This document shows, one piece after another, positions 28,209 to 37,549 of a DNA stretch of 64,000 nt (position 1 is its first letter; each line of letters starts with the position of its first letter). The notes beneath the pieces were generated by a model. The model searched no databases. It saw only the letters and a program-made list of their open reading frames with translations, and had not been told where the DNA came from. The DNA comes from CAXXFQ01 sp963674475 (GTDB lineage: Bacteria > Planctomycetota > Planctomycetia > Pirellulales > Thermoguttaceae): assembly GCA_963674475.2 (NCBI GenBank), contig CAXXFQ010000024.1, positions 186,001 through 250,000 of the forward strand, given 5' to 3'. The position numbers and the translations under genes are program-made.

Positions 28209-29948
28209 CTACGATCCCATTAGTGTAAATGTTTTTTTTGCGTTATCGATTATTACACTAATGATCAAATTACCCCTATGAAAAAAGAGGACTGTCTTGG
28301 TCGAAGCTCCACCTTTAGACCAGCCAGCTTTGGGCATCTCTTCTTTGTAGAAGCTTGCAATGTCGGCAATCGAAGTAACTGCGTATTTCTCTGATGGGTC
28401 GACACCGTTTGCTGGATTACCTGACTGTTTTTCAATCAGTGTTGCGCCTTTAGGCAATGGTACTCCCAGCAGCCCCTTTCTACCTGCCGATTGTAGCTTA
28501 TTCGGGTAAACTTTTTCTGGGCTCTTATAGGATATCGAATAGTCAAATGTTGAGTAATCACCTGCCTTGACGGAAAGAGCTTTCCCCCAACGACCCTCGG
28601 GAGCCCAATCCACCTTTGCCACATCGTAGACGCCATCAGTGACGGTGCCCGGACCATAAAATAAAATACTGATGGCATTCACAGGCGCCGCCTCCACAAC
28701 ATTTCTAATTATGGCCCTCGCAATATTTTTCACACTCTTTTTTGAGTAGTGTTGTGGGAGAGAGACTCGAACTTGAAAGCGTCTCGCATTCCCAATACTA
28801 AGGTCTTCGCCTTCTACAATCTCATACTTGAGAACTGGCTCTATTTGTAGATTCCCATTAAAACTAGGGTTGTAAAATACAAGGGTACTGTTGCTTTCCT
28901 GAATCCTAGCTAATTGCTTACTATCTTTACTGCGGTAAGATTGCAATAGGGATTGGACGGATCGGTTTTTAGCAACTTCGACCGGAGTGATCCCTTTACT
29001 ATTGCGTGCATTGCGGTTAGCTCCAGCATCAAGCAGCACCTTAATTGCTTCAGTCTTACCCGAGAATGTGGCCCAATGCAACGGCGTTGAGCCACCCTTG
29101 TCTTTAGATTCGACGTTAGCTCCAGCATCAAGCAGCACCTTAATTGCTTCGGTCTTACCCGAGAGTGTAGCCCAATGCAACGGCGTCCAACCCTTTTCAT
29201 TTTTAGATTCGACGTTAGCTCCAGCATCAAGCAGCACCTTAATTGCTTCGGTTTGGCCTAAAGTAGCTGCCATATGTAACGGTGAAGTATTGCTGCTTCC
29301 AGATTCGACGTTAGCTCCTGCGGCAAGCAATACCTTAATTAATTTGGGATTGCCCGAGAACATTGCGCTATATAACGGCGTCCAACCATTTTTATTTTTA
29401 GATTCGACGTTAGCTCCAGCATCAAGCAGTACCTTAATTGCTTCGTGATCGGTTAATGTTGTTGCCCAATGTAACGGCGTCAAACCATCTTTATTTTTAG
29501 ATTCGACATTAGCTCCAGCCTTTACTAGCATGGCAACAATTTTAGGTTGCCCTTTTCTGTTCCTGCCTTCTAGCAAAGCTTGGTGCAGAGGAGTAAGTCC
29601 TGCTTGGTTTTGGCGATTCAATGGAGTGCCACGGTCAATGTTACGTTTAACTTGCTCTATGTTATTTGCTTTGATCGCTTCGGAAAGCGTCATTGTTGCG
29701 GGGGGTAGACTGTCCGGCTTGGAGGGTTCTGGAATCTTTTCGGAAGAGACCTTCGGAGAAACCTTTTGCTTACTATTCTGGGCTTGTACCAACATCCCAA
29801 GACTGAAGCAAAAGGTGACTAGGAATGGTATGACTGCTAAACGTAAACTGGAATGTTTTTTGTCGTCATTGTCTTTTCCTCGCACGAAATGCAGCACCGA
29901 AAGCGATAATATTCTTCGATATAAAACTATTGTCACACGACATATCAA
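28209..29948 (-). CDS. Secreted ankyrin-repeat protein
   Basis: 579 residues. A hydrophobic export segment is at ~36-56 (LAVIPFLVTFCFSLGMLVQA). There is no Met just before it, so the start at 29948 or an internal GTG must serve. Ankyrin repeats run from ~90 to ~335. Several are nearly the same in DNA as well as protein (AIKVLLDAGANVESK, TPLHWATLSGKTE), showing recent repeat duplication. The C-terminal ~230 residues are a separate domain with SFSYKEEMPKAGW-like elements and no clear family. The likely role is protein binding outside the cytoplasm. It lies between IS relics and the prophage. Confidence 0.8.
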   Translation of the reverse strand: MICRVTIVLYRRILSLSVLHFVRGKDNDDKKHSSLRLAVIPFLVTFCFSLGMLVQAQNSKQKVSPKVSSEKIPEPSKPDSLPPATMTLSEAIKANNIEQVKRNIDRGTPLNRQNQAGLTPLHQALLEGRNRKGQPKIVAMLVKAGANVESKNKDGLTPLHWATTLTDHEAIKVLLDAGANVESKNKNGWTPLYSAMFSGNPKLIKVLLAAGANVESGSSNTSPLHMAATLGQTEAIKVLLDAGANVESKNEKGWTPLHWATLSGKTEAIKVLLDAGANVESKDKGGSTPLHWATFSGKTEAIKVLLDAGANRNARNSKGITPVEVAKNRSVQSLLQSYRSKDSKQLARIQESNSTLVFYNPSFNGNLQIEPVLKYEIVEGEDLSIGNARRFQVRVSLPQHYSKKSVKNIARAIIRNVVEAAPVNAISILFYGPGTVTDGVYDVAKVDWAPEGRWGKALSVKAGDYSTFDYSISYKSPEKVYPNKLQSAGRKGLLGVPLPKGATLIEKQSGNPANGVDPSEKYAVTSIADIASFYKEEMPKAGWSKGGASTKTVLFFHRGNLIISVIIDNAKKTFTLMGS

Positions 29949-30164
29949 ATATTAGCATAAAGTAGAGAGGAAATGTTAATTTAAAGACTTTTTGTTGCAA
30001 GTAAGATTCAGCAACAAGCATGGCGACAGACAGAAAAAGACCCTGATATTTTTATACGGGGGGAACGGTTAATGCTTTTGTATGAGTTATGGGGAAAAGA
30101 CCAAAGTCTGATTCGCCATAGTGGAGCCGGGCCTGACTTGTGGTGTGGCTTGAGGTAGCGGTGA
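29949..30164. other. Intergenic, AT-rich
   Basis: Upstream region of the ankyrin gene (minus strand). It should hold that promoter. No gene or RNA was recognised. Confidence 0.35.
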
Positions 30165-30240
30165 GGTGCCCCCATTTTTTGGTCCAGGGGTTATGAGAGT
30201 ATGGGTTGGGTTTGAGCTTGCCCCCAAGTTTGGTCCACTT
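30165..30240 (+). mobile_element. Two tandem IS3-type ends without a transposase
   Basis: TGCCCCCATTTTTTGGTCCA (about 30168) and TGCCCCCAAGTTTGGTCCAC (about 30221) are two related terminal sequences. The first is followed by GGGGTTATGAGAGTAT, which also follows the IS end at 28195 read on the minus strand. No transposase frame remains between or after them. Confidence 0.5.
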
Positions 30241-30258
30241 GGAATGTTAGAAAACAAG

Positions 30259-30292
30259 GTTTTTCAGGCCAGGCATGCATGGCCTGAAAAAA
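30259..30292. terminator. Bidirectional terminator-like hairpin
   Basis: TTTTTCAGGCCA and TGGCCTGAAAAA form a stem around GGCATGCA. The A and T runs on either side make it a candidate terminator for both strands, between the ankyrin gene and the integrase. Confidence 0.6.
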
Positions 30293-30433
30293 TCGCGAAC
30301 TCCCGGGGTGTAAACAGCGGTCAAAAAACGCAGCGCTTTTTCGAGGAATCTCGTCGATCGAAATGTGCAGCGTTTGCTACCCTTGCTCGTTGATTTTAAG
30401 CAAGACTTGTCCTTAAGCTGATCGATACCCCCC

Positions 30434-31644
30434 CTACCTCAATCGCCTAACCGCCTCGATCTTCTCTTTTTCTTCCAGGTGGGTGTAGGTGTTCATGGTG
30501 AGGCGGATGTCGCTGTGGCGGGCTAGGGCTTGCGCCATTCTTGGCGAGACGCCGGAGCGTTCCAGGCGGGTTATGAAGGTGTGGCGGTTGGAGTGGAAGT
30601 CGGCATAGCGGCCGTGCTGGTCTTGGTATTTTAGGAAATCGCTGCCGCTTCGCTCCTTTCGCTCGTTTTCGTCTTTTGACTCGGCGAGCCATTTGCGACG
30701 GGCTGCCTCGAGATCGAGACGCATCATCTTTCCGGTTTTGCGATCGATACCGGGTCCGGTGTGAGCGGAGATGGGGAAGAGGATCTCGTCGGGTTGCGGG
30801 GCCTTTCGCTTGATCCAGCGCTGGATCTCTCGCGCGATGGATGGCTTGAGGTACTGGGTGTCGCGGCGACGACGCTTGCTGTAGGCGGCCTCGACAGTGA
30901 CCGAGGGCGGATCGGTGTCGAAGTCGAAAGAGCGGATGGTGAGGCTGCCGAGCTCGCCCTTGCGGTAACCGGTCCAGGCGGCCAGGAGGTACATGATCGC
31001 CCGGTCGGGACCGGTAATCCCCTCGATGCGCTGCCCGGTCTCGGCGGCATCGATGAGGCGTCGGAATTCTTCTTGGCTCAACGCGCGACGGTCGTGGCGT
31101 CGATCGGTTTTGGGGTTGAGCGTGGCGATATGGTCGATCGGGTTGGTGGCGAGCCGTTTCTCGCGGATGGCCCAGTGGATGAAGTGCTTGAGCGTCTTGA
31201 GGTAATGGTTACGCGTCTGAACGCTCAGGCCGCGTCGCTTGAGGTCGTCGAGGAAACGGGCAACACTCGACGGGGTGATGTCGACCAGGCGGTCCCACTT
31301 GCCGTAGGCGGCCGCACGGCGGATCTTGGTGATCGACTCGCGGCGGTAGCGCTGGCCAACCTCTTTGCTCTTGAGATGGGTTTCGAACGCTTCGAGATGC
31401 TCCTCGAACGAATGGTCGCTGAACTTTTCCGACGGGTCGACCAGCCCGGCCAACTCGCGCTCGGTGGTTCGTACCAGTTGGTCGAGCATCGCCTGGGCGA
31501 CCCGTTTGTCGCTTGCCAGGGAGACTCGCTTCTCACGGCCGAGCGAGTCGCGGTAGCGGCCCACCATTTCTTTGACTTCCCCTTGATTCGCTTCTCGGTG
31601 GTCGGATCGATCTTGGTCACCGGTTTTTTGTACAGACTGGCCAT
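30434..31644 (-). pseudogene. int: Tyrosine integrase with single-base frameshift
   Basis: The start ATG at 31644 has AAAGGAG five bases upstream and reads MASLYKKPVTKIDPTTEKRI then KGKSKKWW. The family normally continues WWGRYRDSLGREKR, but that sequence is in the next frame, so one G is missing from the run at about 31558-31564. With the base restored the gene is 1212 bp, 403 residues. The catalytic domain has AAWTGYRKGELGSL (first Arg), DFHSNRHTFITRL (H-x-x-R), ARHSDIRLTMNTYTHLEEKE (His and Tyr nucleophile). It marks the left edge of the prophage. A sequencing error in the G run is possible. Confidence 0.8.
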
Positions 31645-31731
31645 TGTGCTCCTTTCGTTGAAAAGGCCAAGGTGCTTTTTTCGAGTGAGTAACAGTTACC
31701 TCAGTCTGCGCGAAACGGCAAGGCTGAAGGC

Positions 31732-31977
31732 CTATCGTTTGGCCGCATTTTGGCGAAGTATTCGAGAGCGGATGCGCTTCCATCGCTTCCGTGCGGGACA
31801 ATCGGCCAGGAGCCAGGCATCGAGCTCGTCGGGGCGCCAGAAGAGCGAGCGCCCGATGCGCATCGGCTCGGGGATGAGGCCCGAGGTGTTCCAATTTCGC
31901 ACGGTCTTCTCAGTCCGGCCGAGCAGTTTGGCGACCATCTTGACGTTGAGTAATTTCGGTGTTTTTTTTTGCTGCAT
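31732..31977 (-). CDS. xis: Excisionase-like helix-turn-helix protein
   Basis: 81 residues from the ATG at 31977 (AAGGGA just upstream). It has a MerR/AlpA-type winged helix: LNVKMVAKLLGRTEKTVRNW then NTSGLIPEPMRIGRSLFWRP. Proteins of this type direct integrase toward excision or regulate it. It lies 87 bases before the integrase on the same strand. It may also repress the divergent early phage genes. Confidence 0.8.
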   Translation of the reverse strand: MQQKKTPKLLNVKMVAKLLGRTEKTVRNWNTSGLIPEPMRIGRSLFWRPDELDAWLLADCPARKRWKRIRSRILRQNAAKR

Positions 31978-32682
31978 TGATTCCCTTTGAGGTACCAATT
32001 GTGGAAAACTTGTCTCCCTTTTTCTTTATACGCTTGCACGAAAAAAGTCTGGGAAAAAAATTTTCGCAGGGCGTTTGACAAGGCCGCGAGAGCCGCTATA
32101 TTGAGAAACGTTCGGCATGAGCAAAAGCAGAGACCGAGTCCGTGCCAAGCCTTCTTTTCTTACCTCTTTTTCGTATTAGGTCGTACTGGCGACAGACTTC
32201 CTAATTTCCGCATGTTCACTCGGTGAGTGGCCTCTGGGGGGGACAGAGTATCAATCCCTCTGATTCTAAAAAGGCGTAACGAATACGCCCCATTTTCCTA
32301 AGTGTTTTGCAACAGAGGTATCGTTCCGTGCGCTAACGGGATCGGTACCTCTGGGCGCTAGCGGTATGCACTTGCGGGACTCAATCGATGAAAGGCTCGT
32401 GTTGCCATCACTCCCCCTGCAAAAAAACGGGGCCCACTGCCCTGCTCTGCCGGTGAGTCGAGGCGTTTCCAAAGTATTTTTGCGAAAAATGAAAAAAGTG
32501 CCTCAAAAACACCCGGAAAAAGTTCGTCCAAGCGTATCACTATAGTAGAGAGACACCGTTTGTACTTTGCTTGTCGAAGAACGATTCCCTCCTCTGCTGA
32601 TCAAGTGATCTGCTTGGTTTTCCCCTGCGTTTTTATCGAAGTGGGTAACTTTACCCATTGCCCCAGTTGAGGAAGCTGTTTT
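31978..32682. promoter_or_regulatory. Divergent phage control region
   Basis: About 700 bases without a credible gene between the leftward xis-int pair and the rightward primase gene. It holds the 36-bp promoter-like motif at 32517-32552 and several short inverted repeats (for example GCGCTAACGG with related sequence at 32338-32365). I see no repressor gene here or elsewhere in the element. Confidence 0.5.
32517..32552 (+). promoter_or_regulatory. Phage promoter-like motif, copy 1
   Basis: A 36-bp block starting AAAAAGTTCGTCCA and ending GCGTATCACTATAGTAGAGAG (quoted in parts) recurs with one mismatch at 43898-43933. TATAGT would serve as a -10 box. Copy 1 is 130 bases before the replication gene and copy 2 is 28 bases before the head operon. 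Confidence 0.6.
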
Positions 32683-35037
32683 ATGGAAGAGACGATTAGC
32701 AACCAGGCTCTACGGTCGAAGCTGGCCAGTACAGATAAATTCAACAAGATGGATATCGTCGCGATGTTGGAAACCCTTTTTTCACCGGGCGACGTTTTCG
32801 AGATTCGTTTATTGGACGCGGTGCGACGTGATTACCTTCATCCGCATGTCGAGTCGGGCTATTTCAAGTACGAGGATATCGACACGGTCTTGGAGGCGTT
32901 GGATGAGATCCGCTCGGCGATGGGCGTCTATGTGACAATGAACCCGGTCAATCCGGACCTTTTTGCCCGCTCGGCGAATCGGCTCAAGCCGGCTAAAAGA
33001 GGCGATACGACCGCGGATCGCGATATCGTTCGGCGCCGTTGGCTGCTTTTCGATATCGACTCGGATCGAGTGTCCGGGATCTCCGCGACTGACGAGGAGA
33101 AGCGGTTTGCCTTGGAGAAGGCGATTGAGATTCGAGACGGGTTGGGGTCGTTTGGCTGGCCGGAGCCGCTGATGATCGATTCGGGGAACGGCTATTACTT
33201 GATGTATCAGGTCGATCTGCCTACCGAGGACGGTGGCTTGGTCCGAAAATGTATCCAGGCGTTGCAGCCGGTCGCGACGGAGGCGGTTCACATTGATGTC
33301 TCGGTGTGCAATCCGGCCCGACTTTGCCGCTTGCCGGGTACCTGGAACTGCAAGGGGGACGATATCCCCGAGCGGCCGCATCGCATGGCGGGGATTTATG
33401 CGATGCCCGAGCAATCACAGGTCGTCTCGAAGGAAAAGTTGCATCTCCTCATCCGTGACGTGGTCGCCAGAGAGCGCTTCCAGCCGGTCGCCGACGAGCG
33501 TGACGGGCTGCCTGGCAACGACTTCAACGAGCGTGGTGAGCTAGAGCCGATCCTCCGTCAGCATGGCTGGCAGTACCTTGGTAACTCTGGCGAGAACCAG
33601 CACTGGCGTCGCCCGGGTAAAACCAGCGGCACCCTGTCGGCGACCTATAACGGCCAGACGTTTTACGTGTTCAGCTCGAATGCGCAGCCGTTTGAGGCGT
33701 ACCAGGGTTACTCTCGTTTCTCCGCCTTGGCGCACCTTGAGCATGGAGGCGACTTTACTGCCGCCGCTCGGGCGTTGGGAGAGGCCGGCTATGGCTCGAC
33801 TCCCGACGATTCGGACGTCGACCTCTCGTGTTTCATGCAATCCCAGCCCAGCTCGGGACTGGCGCGTTTTGAGCCGAAGACCTTGCGTGAGCGGCTCGAT
33901 GAGTTCACCGGTCTCAATCGGCCGATCATCCGCGGCCTTTTGCGAGAGGGCGAGACGATGAATGTCATCGCCTCTCCGAAGGTCGGTAAATCGTGGCTCG
34001 CTTCCAGCCTTGGCATCTCGGTCGCTTGCGGGCTGGATTGGCTCGGCTTCGGAGTCGAGCAAGGCGCGGTCCTGCACGTCGACAACGAGCTTCACGCAAA
34101 CACGAGCACCTATCGCTATCGAGTCGTCGGCGAGGCGATGGGTGTCTCTGAGCGAGACTATAGAGACAAGATCACGACCGTCAGCCTGCGTGGCAAATTG
34201 GCCGACATGAACGTCCTCGGCCTGCTTTTCGAGGAGTATCCGGCCGACGCGTTCAAGATCGTTATCATCGACGCGTTTTATCGGGCGCTGCCCAGCGGGG
34301 TGGACGAGAACGACAACGGGGCGATCGCCCTGCTTTATAACACGGTCGACCGCTATGCGGCCCATTTAGGCTGTGCGTTTGTTTTGATCCATCATTCGAG
34401 CAAAGGGAATCAGTCGGGGAAGTCGGTTACCGATGTCGGAGCCGGCGCCGGCAGCCAGGCGCGAGCGGTGGATACTCACTTGGTTCTTCGTCCGCATGCC
34501 GAGCAAGGGATCACAGTCATGGAGGCGGCCGTTCGCAGTTTCAAGCCGGTGGAGCCGCTGGCCCTTTCGTGGAATTGGCCGTTGTTCAGGCCGGTCCATG
34601 GCATCGATACCTCGGTGTTGCTGGGGCTTATCAAGCCGAAAGCGGAGAAGAAAGAGGTCCCGATCGAGACGTTTGTCGAGACTTGCGTCGCCGGCCACGA
34701 CCCTTGTTCCCAGACGTTGATCGTGCACGAATCGACTCGCCGATTTGACTTGCCAAAGAGCTGGGCAAAAGAGACTCTTGCCCTGGCGGTCGAGGGTGGC
34801 TTGGTGGTGAAAACACGTCTCGGCTCGTCGGTGAATTACGTCAAAACTCGTCCTGGCGTGTCGGGAGAAAAGGGCCAACTTGTGGCCGCTCTGCTGGCCC
34901 ATCATCCCGAATTGAGTGTCGAAGAAATCGTCGAAAGGGCGAAAGTCTCGCCCCGATACGCGAGTGACATTCGCAAGAAATTGCTCGGCATTGAGTCGGA
35001 ACTGGAAAAACCCAGTTCCAAAAAAACGGGGGTCTAG
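32683..35037 (+). CDS. Phage replication protein: AEP primase fused to RepA-type ATPase
   Basis: 784 residues. The N-terminal third resembles archaeo-eukaryotic primases: RRRWLLFDIDSDRV (motif I, D-x-D), MIDSGNGYYLMYQV (motif II, here with Tyr-Tyr where His is usual) and DVSVCNPARLCRLPGTWNCK (motif III region). Residues ~415-620 are a RecA-like ATPase: NVIASPKVGKSWLASSLGIS (Walker A), FKIVIIDAFYRALP (Walker B), GCAFVLIHHSSKGNQ (sensor). The C-terminal ~120 residues look like winged-helix segments. It should prime and unwind at the element's origin. It is the first rightward gene of the element. Confidence 0.85.
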   Translation: MEETISNQALRSKLASTDKFNKMDIVAMLETLFSPGDVFEIRLLDAVRRDYLHPHVESGYFKYEDIDTVLEALDEIRSAMGVYVTMNPVNPDLFARSANRLKPAKRGDTTADRDIVRRRWLLFDIDSDRVSGISATDEEKRFALEKAIEIRDGLGSFGWPEPLMIDSGNGYYLMYQVDLPTEDGGLVRKCIQALQPVATEAVHIDVSVCNPARLCRLPGTWNCKGDDIPERPHRMAGIYAMPEQSQVVSKEKLHLLIRDVVARERFQPVADERDGLPGNDFNERGELEPILRQHGWQYLGNSGENQHWRRPGKTSGTLSATYNGQTFYVFSSNAQPFEAYQGYSRFSALAHLEHGGDFTAAARALGEAGYGSTPDDSDVDLSCFMQSQPSSGLARFEPKTLRERLDEFTGLNRPIIRGLLREGETMNVIASPKVGKSWLASSLGISVACGLDWLGFGVEQGAVLHVDNELHANTSTYRYRVVGEAMGVSERDYRDKITTVSLRGKLADMNVLGLLFEEYPADAFKIVIIDAFYRALPSGVDENDNGAIALLYNTVDRYAAHLGCAFVLIHHSSKGNQSGKSVTDVGAGAGSQARAVDTHLVLRPHAEQGITVMEAAVRSFKPVEPLALSWNWPLFRPVHGIDTSVLLGLIKPKAEKKEVPIETFVETCVAGHDPCSQTLIVHESTRRFDLPKSWAKETLALAVEGGLVVKTRLGSSVNYVKTRPGVSGEKGQLVAALLAHHPELSVEEIVERAKVSPRYASDIRKKLLGIESELEKPSSKKTGV

Positions 35038-35239
35038 TTCCGTCGTGAAAAATCGATTGAGCCCTATTTTTCTCGAGTGAAATCGATTTTGGAACTGCGG
35101 CGATCAAAAATGGAACTGACCGCTGTTGACGAAGCCGCTCAGTTCCAAAAGTGTGCCCGCCTGTAAGTCTATGCTGTTAAAGAACTTAGTGTGCTTTTTA
35201 GGTGTCGATTTTGTGTGGAACTCAAAAGTGCTTCCTCCT

Positions 35240-35280
35240 ACGGAGGAAGGGGACGATTAAAAACGTCCCCCTTCTTCCGT
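35240..35280 (+). other. Long GC-rich hairpin
   Basis: ACGGAGGAAGGGGACG (35240-35255) pairs with CGTCCCCCTTCTTCCGT (35264-35280) with one bulge, around a short A-rich loop. No T run follows, so it is not a simple terminator. It lies in the 300-base gap behind the primase gene. Confidence 0.6.
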
Positions 35281-35345
35281 GACGAAGGAGTGTGTTTTTG
35301 CGCGTAATGTCAATTAGCTTGGTAGCTTAAAAAGGAGTGAGTGGA

Positions 35346-35615
35346 ATGGATGTGATTACCGTGGAAGCAAAAGGTTTCGAAAGTGTGCCCGAATGGATGC
35401 GAGCGACGCTCGTTGGCGACGACGGGACGCTGTACATGCCGTGTGGAGTTTTTGGCAATGAGAGCGAAGCGTTGCTCAGCGCGATGTACGACGGCGTGTC
35501 GACGGCGAGCCACTTGGGGCACCCTTTCGCGCCGACCGATTGGTTGGCTAAAGAGTATCCGCTTGGCAGGGAGTTGATCCAGGTCGCGACAAAGAATGTC
35601 AAAAGCCGGCTGTGA
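35346..35615 (+). CDS. Phage hypothetical protein
   Basis: 89 residues from the ATG at 35346, chosen for AAGGAG eight bases upstream; a GTG three codons earlier is possible. It reads MDVITVEAKGFESVPEWMRA and continues with a mixed alpha/beta pattern, YDGVSTASHLGHPFAPTDWL. I recognise no family. It is cytosolic by composition and probably an early phage gene. Confidence 0.6.
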   Translation: MDVITVEAKGFESVPEWMRATLVGDDGTLYMPCGVFGNESEALLSAMYDGVSTASHLGHPFAPTDWLAKEYPLGRELIQVATKNVKSRL

Positions 35616-35687
35616 GCTCAAAAGCAAAACCGCCCCATGATGACTTTGGTCCCCTTGGTGGACATGGCCGTTTTTTGCATCGAGGTT

Positions 35688-35867
35688 AAGCTTTGGCCAC
35701 CAGGGATTCTTCATGGCCTCGAGGGCGCGCTGAGTCGCGCTCTGCGGCGATTGTTATGCGAAAACTAATGATCTATCCAGGGAGCTCGTGAGGCGCACAG
35801 TGGCGGCGCTAGGGCCCTTCTCGAGGCTTCCGGTAAAGTGTGCCCAACTGTGCCCATTTTGTTTTTG
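35688..35867 (+). repeat. 180-bp direct repeat, copy 1
   Basis: Matches 36076-36255 with the same length and roughly 90% identity by eye. It runs from AAGCTTTGGCCACCA to CCCATTTTGTTTTTG. Between the copies lie 208 bases with two palindromes. On the minus strand each copy encodes a similar short stretch (MGTVGHTLPEASRR), but no sound gene. Confidence 0.85.
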
Positions 35868-35947
35868 ATGAATGAGTCGATCGTCAGGGCCGCCTCGGTT
35901 GCTTGAGTCGGGTAGCGATTGCGATTTGAGTGTTTTGCGAAAGTCAT

Positions 35948-35966
35948 ACTGTCGGAATTCGACAGT
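35948..35966. promoter_or_regulatory. Palindrome ACTGTCG-GAATT-CGACAGT
   Basis: A perfect 7-bp inverted repeat around five bases, between the two 180-bp direct repeats. This size and symmetry suit a dimeric regulator site. The regulator is unknown. Confidence 0.45.
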
Positions 35967-36034
35967 GTGTCGTGCGTCTAAGCATTTGAAGAGAAGGGAG
36001 TCGACCGGATGAAGTCAGTAAAAATTTTGTCAGG

Positions 36035-36061
36035 TCATACTGGGGAAATTCCCCAGTATGA
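36035..36061. promoter_or_regulatory. Palindrome with 12-bp arms
   Basis: TCATACTGGGGA (36035-36046), AAT, then the exact complement TCCCCAGTATGA (36050-36061). It is followed within 15 bases by the second direct repeat. It could be an operator, a replication-linked site or a resolution site. Confidence 0.5.
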
Positions 36062-36075
36062 ATCGGCCATCCTTC

Positions 36076-36255
36076 AAGCTTTGGCCACCAAAGATTTCTC
36101 ATGGCCGCGAGGGCGCGCTGAGTCGCGCTCTGTGCCACTTGTTATGCAAAAACGAATGATCTATCCAGGGAGCTCGTGAGGCACACAGTGGCGGCGATAG
36201 GGGCCTTCTCGAGGCTTCCGGTAAAGTGTGCCCAACTGTGCCCATTTTGTTTTTG
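36076..36255 (+). repeat. 180-bp direct repeat, copy 2
   Basis: The second copy ends 15 bases before the DUF3987-like remnant begins, so it marks the breakpoint where the front of that gene was lost. Confidence 0.85.
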
Positions 36256-36269
36256 GTAGATAGCCGCCC

Positions 36270-36707
36270 TTGCCTGTCGAGTTGATCGAGCAGACCGGGC
36301 ATTGGCTCCAGTTCGTGCCGCCGGGCAATAAAGTCAGCGAACAGGTCCGCAAGCTGGCTCTACTCTACGCCATCAGTGAGAACCACGAAGAGCCACGTAT
36401 CAGCGAAGCCGCCGTGCAATGGGCATCGGCCTTGGTGACACACCAAACCCAACGCATGCTCTGCATGGCACGCGGCCACGTGGCTAAAAGCCCATTTCAT
36501 GCGGAATGCTTGCGGGTGTTGCAGAAGCTACGAGACGCGCCCAACCGGCGTCTATCGCACAGCGTGTTGTTGAAGCGAATGAAACTCAAAGCGAAAGACT
36601 TTCGAGATCTCATCGAGACGCTGGTGCAACGAAGGGAGATCCAAGTCACTTCTACGCCACGTGCCGGTAGTCCATTGATCGAGTATAGCCTTGATGAGGG
36701 TGGTTGA
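36270..36707 (+). pseudogene. C-terminal remnant of a DUF3987-like primase/helicase
   Basis: 145 residues open from a TTG, with no ribosome site. The sequence (VRKLALLYAISENHEEPRIS, AVQWASALVTHQTQRMLCMA, FHAECLRVLQKLRDAPNRRL, SHSVLLKRMKLKAKDFRDLI) resembles the C-terminal tail of DUF3987-type phage replication proteins. Those are several hundred residues long. Here the N-terminal ATPase part is absent and the break lies at the 180-bp repeat. It may be a leftover from an earlier replication module replaced by the primase at 32683. Confidence 0.55.
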
Positions 36708-37549
36708 AACGTGGTTGAAACGTGGGTGAAACGTGAGGGTGTTTTGGGTTTCACGTTTCTCTCGCTTCACCCTGATTTCGCCCCCTTAGGGTGAAACGTG
36801 AGAATGAGTAAAAACTCTATATATATAGATAAAAACAACTCTCTCTACTACTCCTTTCCCCTATTCACCCTTATACCCTCTCACCTCGTATATTTGGTCT
36901 GCGCACGCGTATAAGAGGGGGGGTGAAAGGTGAAGCGTGAAAACCATGCTTTGGAAACCAGATTTTGGTGGCGATCGGTTGGCGGAAATGAGGCAAACCA
37001 CGGATGGGAACCAGATCGGGTTGTGATCGCAGAGGGAAGTGCTCAGCACACCCCCCGAACAGTACGGGAACCCCGTGCAATGCACTATCCAGCCGGTTTT
37101 TAGCCAATAGAAAGCGATTTTCACTCGAAATTTAAGCCGATTTTAGCCTTGAATTGTTGATACCCCCCGATTGGAAAGCACGTCGTTGTCCGGTGTTTCA
37201 CGAAACTTACCACCTATGGGTGGAAACCACGTGATTATCACGGGGTTTCCCTACAACTAGAGGGGGTAAAAACCGGCTTTTTAGGCTGTTTTTAGTGAAT
37301 AAGTAATCCTTCAGAGGGGTAGCTAAATGGCAATAGGTAGTAGCTATTGTGAGGTATTGGGTCAATTTCAGGTACCCTTTACCCCTCTAGGGGCATTAAG
37401 AGAGGCAAGGCAGGCGGAATAGGTTAGGTACTACGTGTGAATATAGGCAGGATAGGTAAGCGGAATCAGTCGCCTTATTAGGCACAGTTTGTTTTGGGTG
37501 TCCGCTTTTTTGAAGTGGGCGATTTTTGGTCTTTTTCAAGGAGGTTTTT
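36708..37549. other. Long intergenic, candidate replication origin
   Basis: No sound gene. At 36702-36735 the 11-mers GTGGTTGAAAC, GTGGTTGAAAC and GTGGGTGAAAC stand in tandem. GGGTGAAACGTGAG recurs at ~36788-36801 and in inverted form at ~36751-36774. Directly after comes an AT-rich block (CTATATATATAGATAAAAAC). Repeats next to a melting-prone stretch near replication genes suit an iteron-type origin. Further right are smaller inverted repeats (CCACCTATGGGTGG at ~37211). Confidence 0.4.

Noticed and set aside
32266..32540. Short minus-strand frames in the phage control region
   Set aside because: No ribosome site or family; the bases include promoter-like and hairpin sequence.
32530..32552. 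T7-like RNA polymerase promoter (CACTATAG core)
   Set aside because: No single-subunit RNA polymerase gene in the element; a sigma-type -10 box or activator site explains it as well.
35765..36302. Small minus-strand proteins MGTVGHTLPEASRR... in both direct repeats
   Set aside because: No ribosome sites and no constraint beyond the DNA repeat itself.
36861..37124. 87-residue minus-strand frame in the possible origin region
   Set aside because: Low-complexity composition, no ribosome site, overlaps AT-rich repeats.
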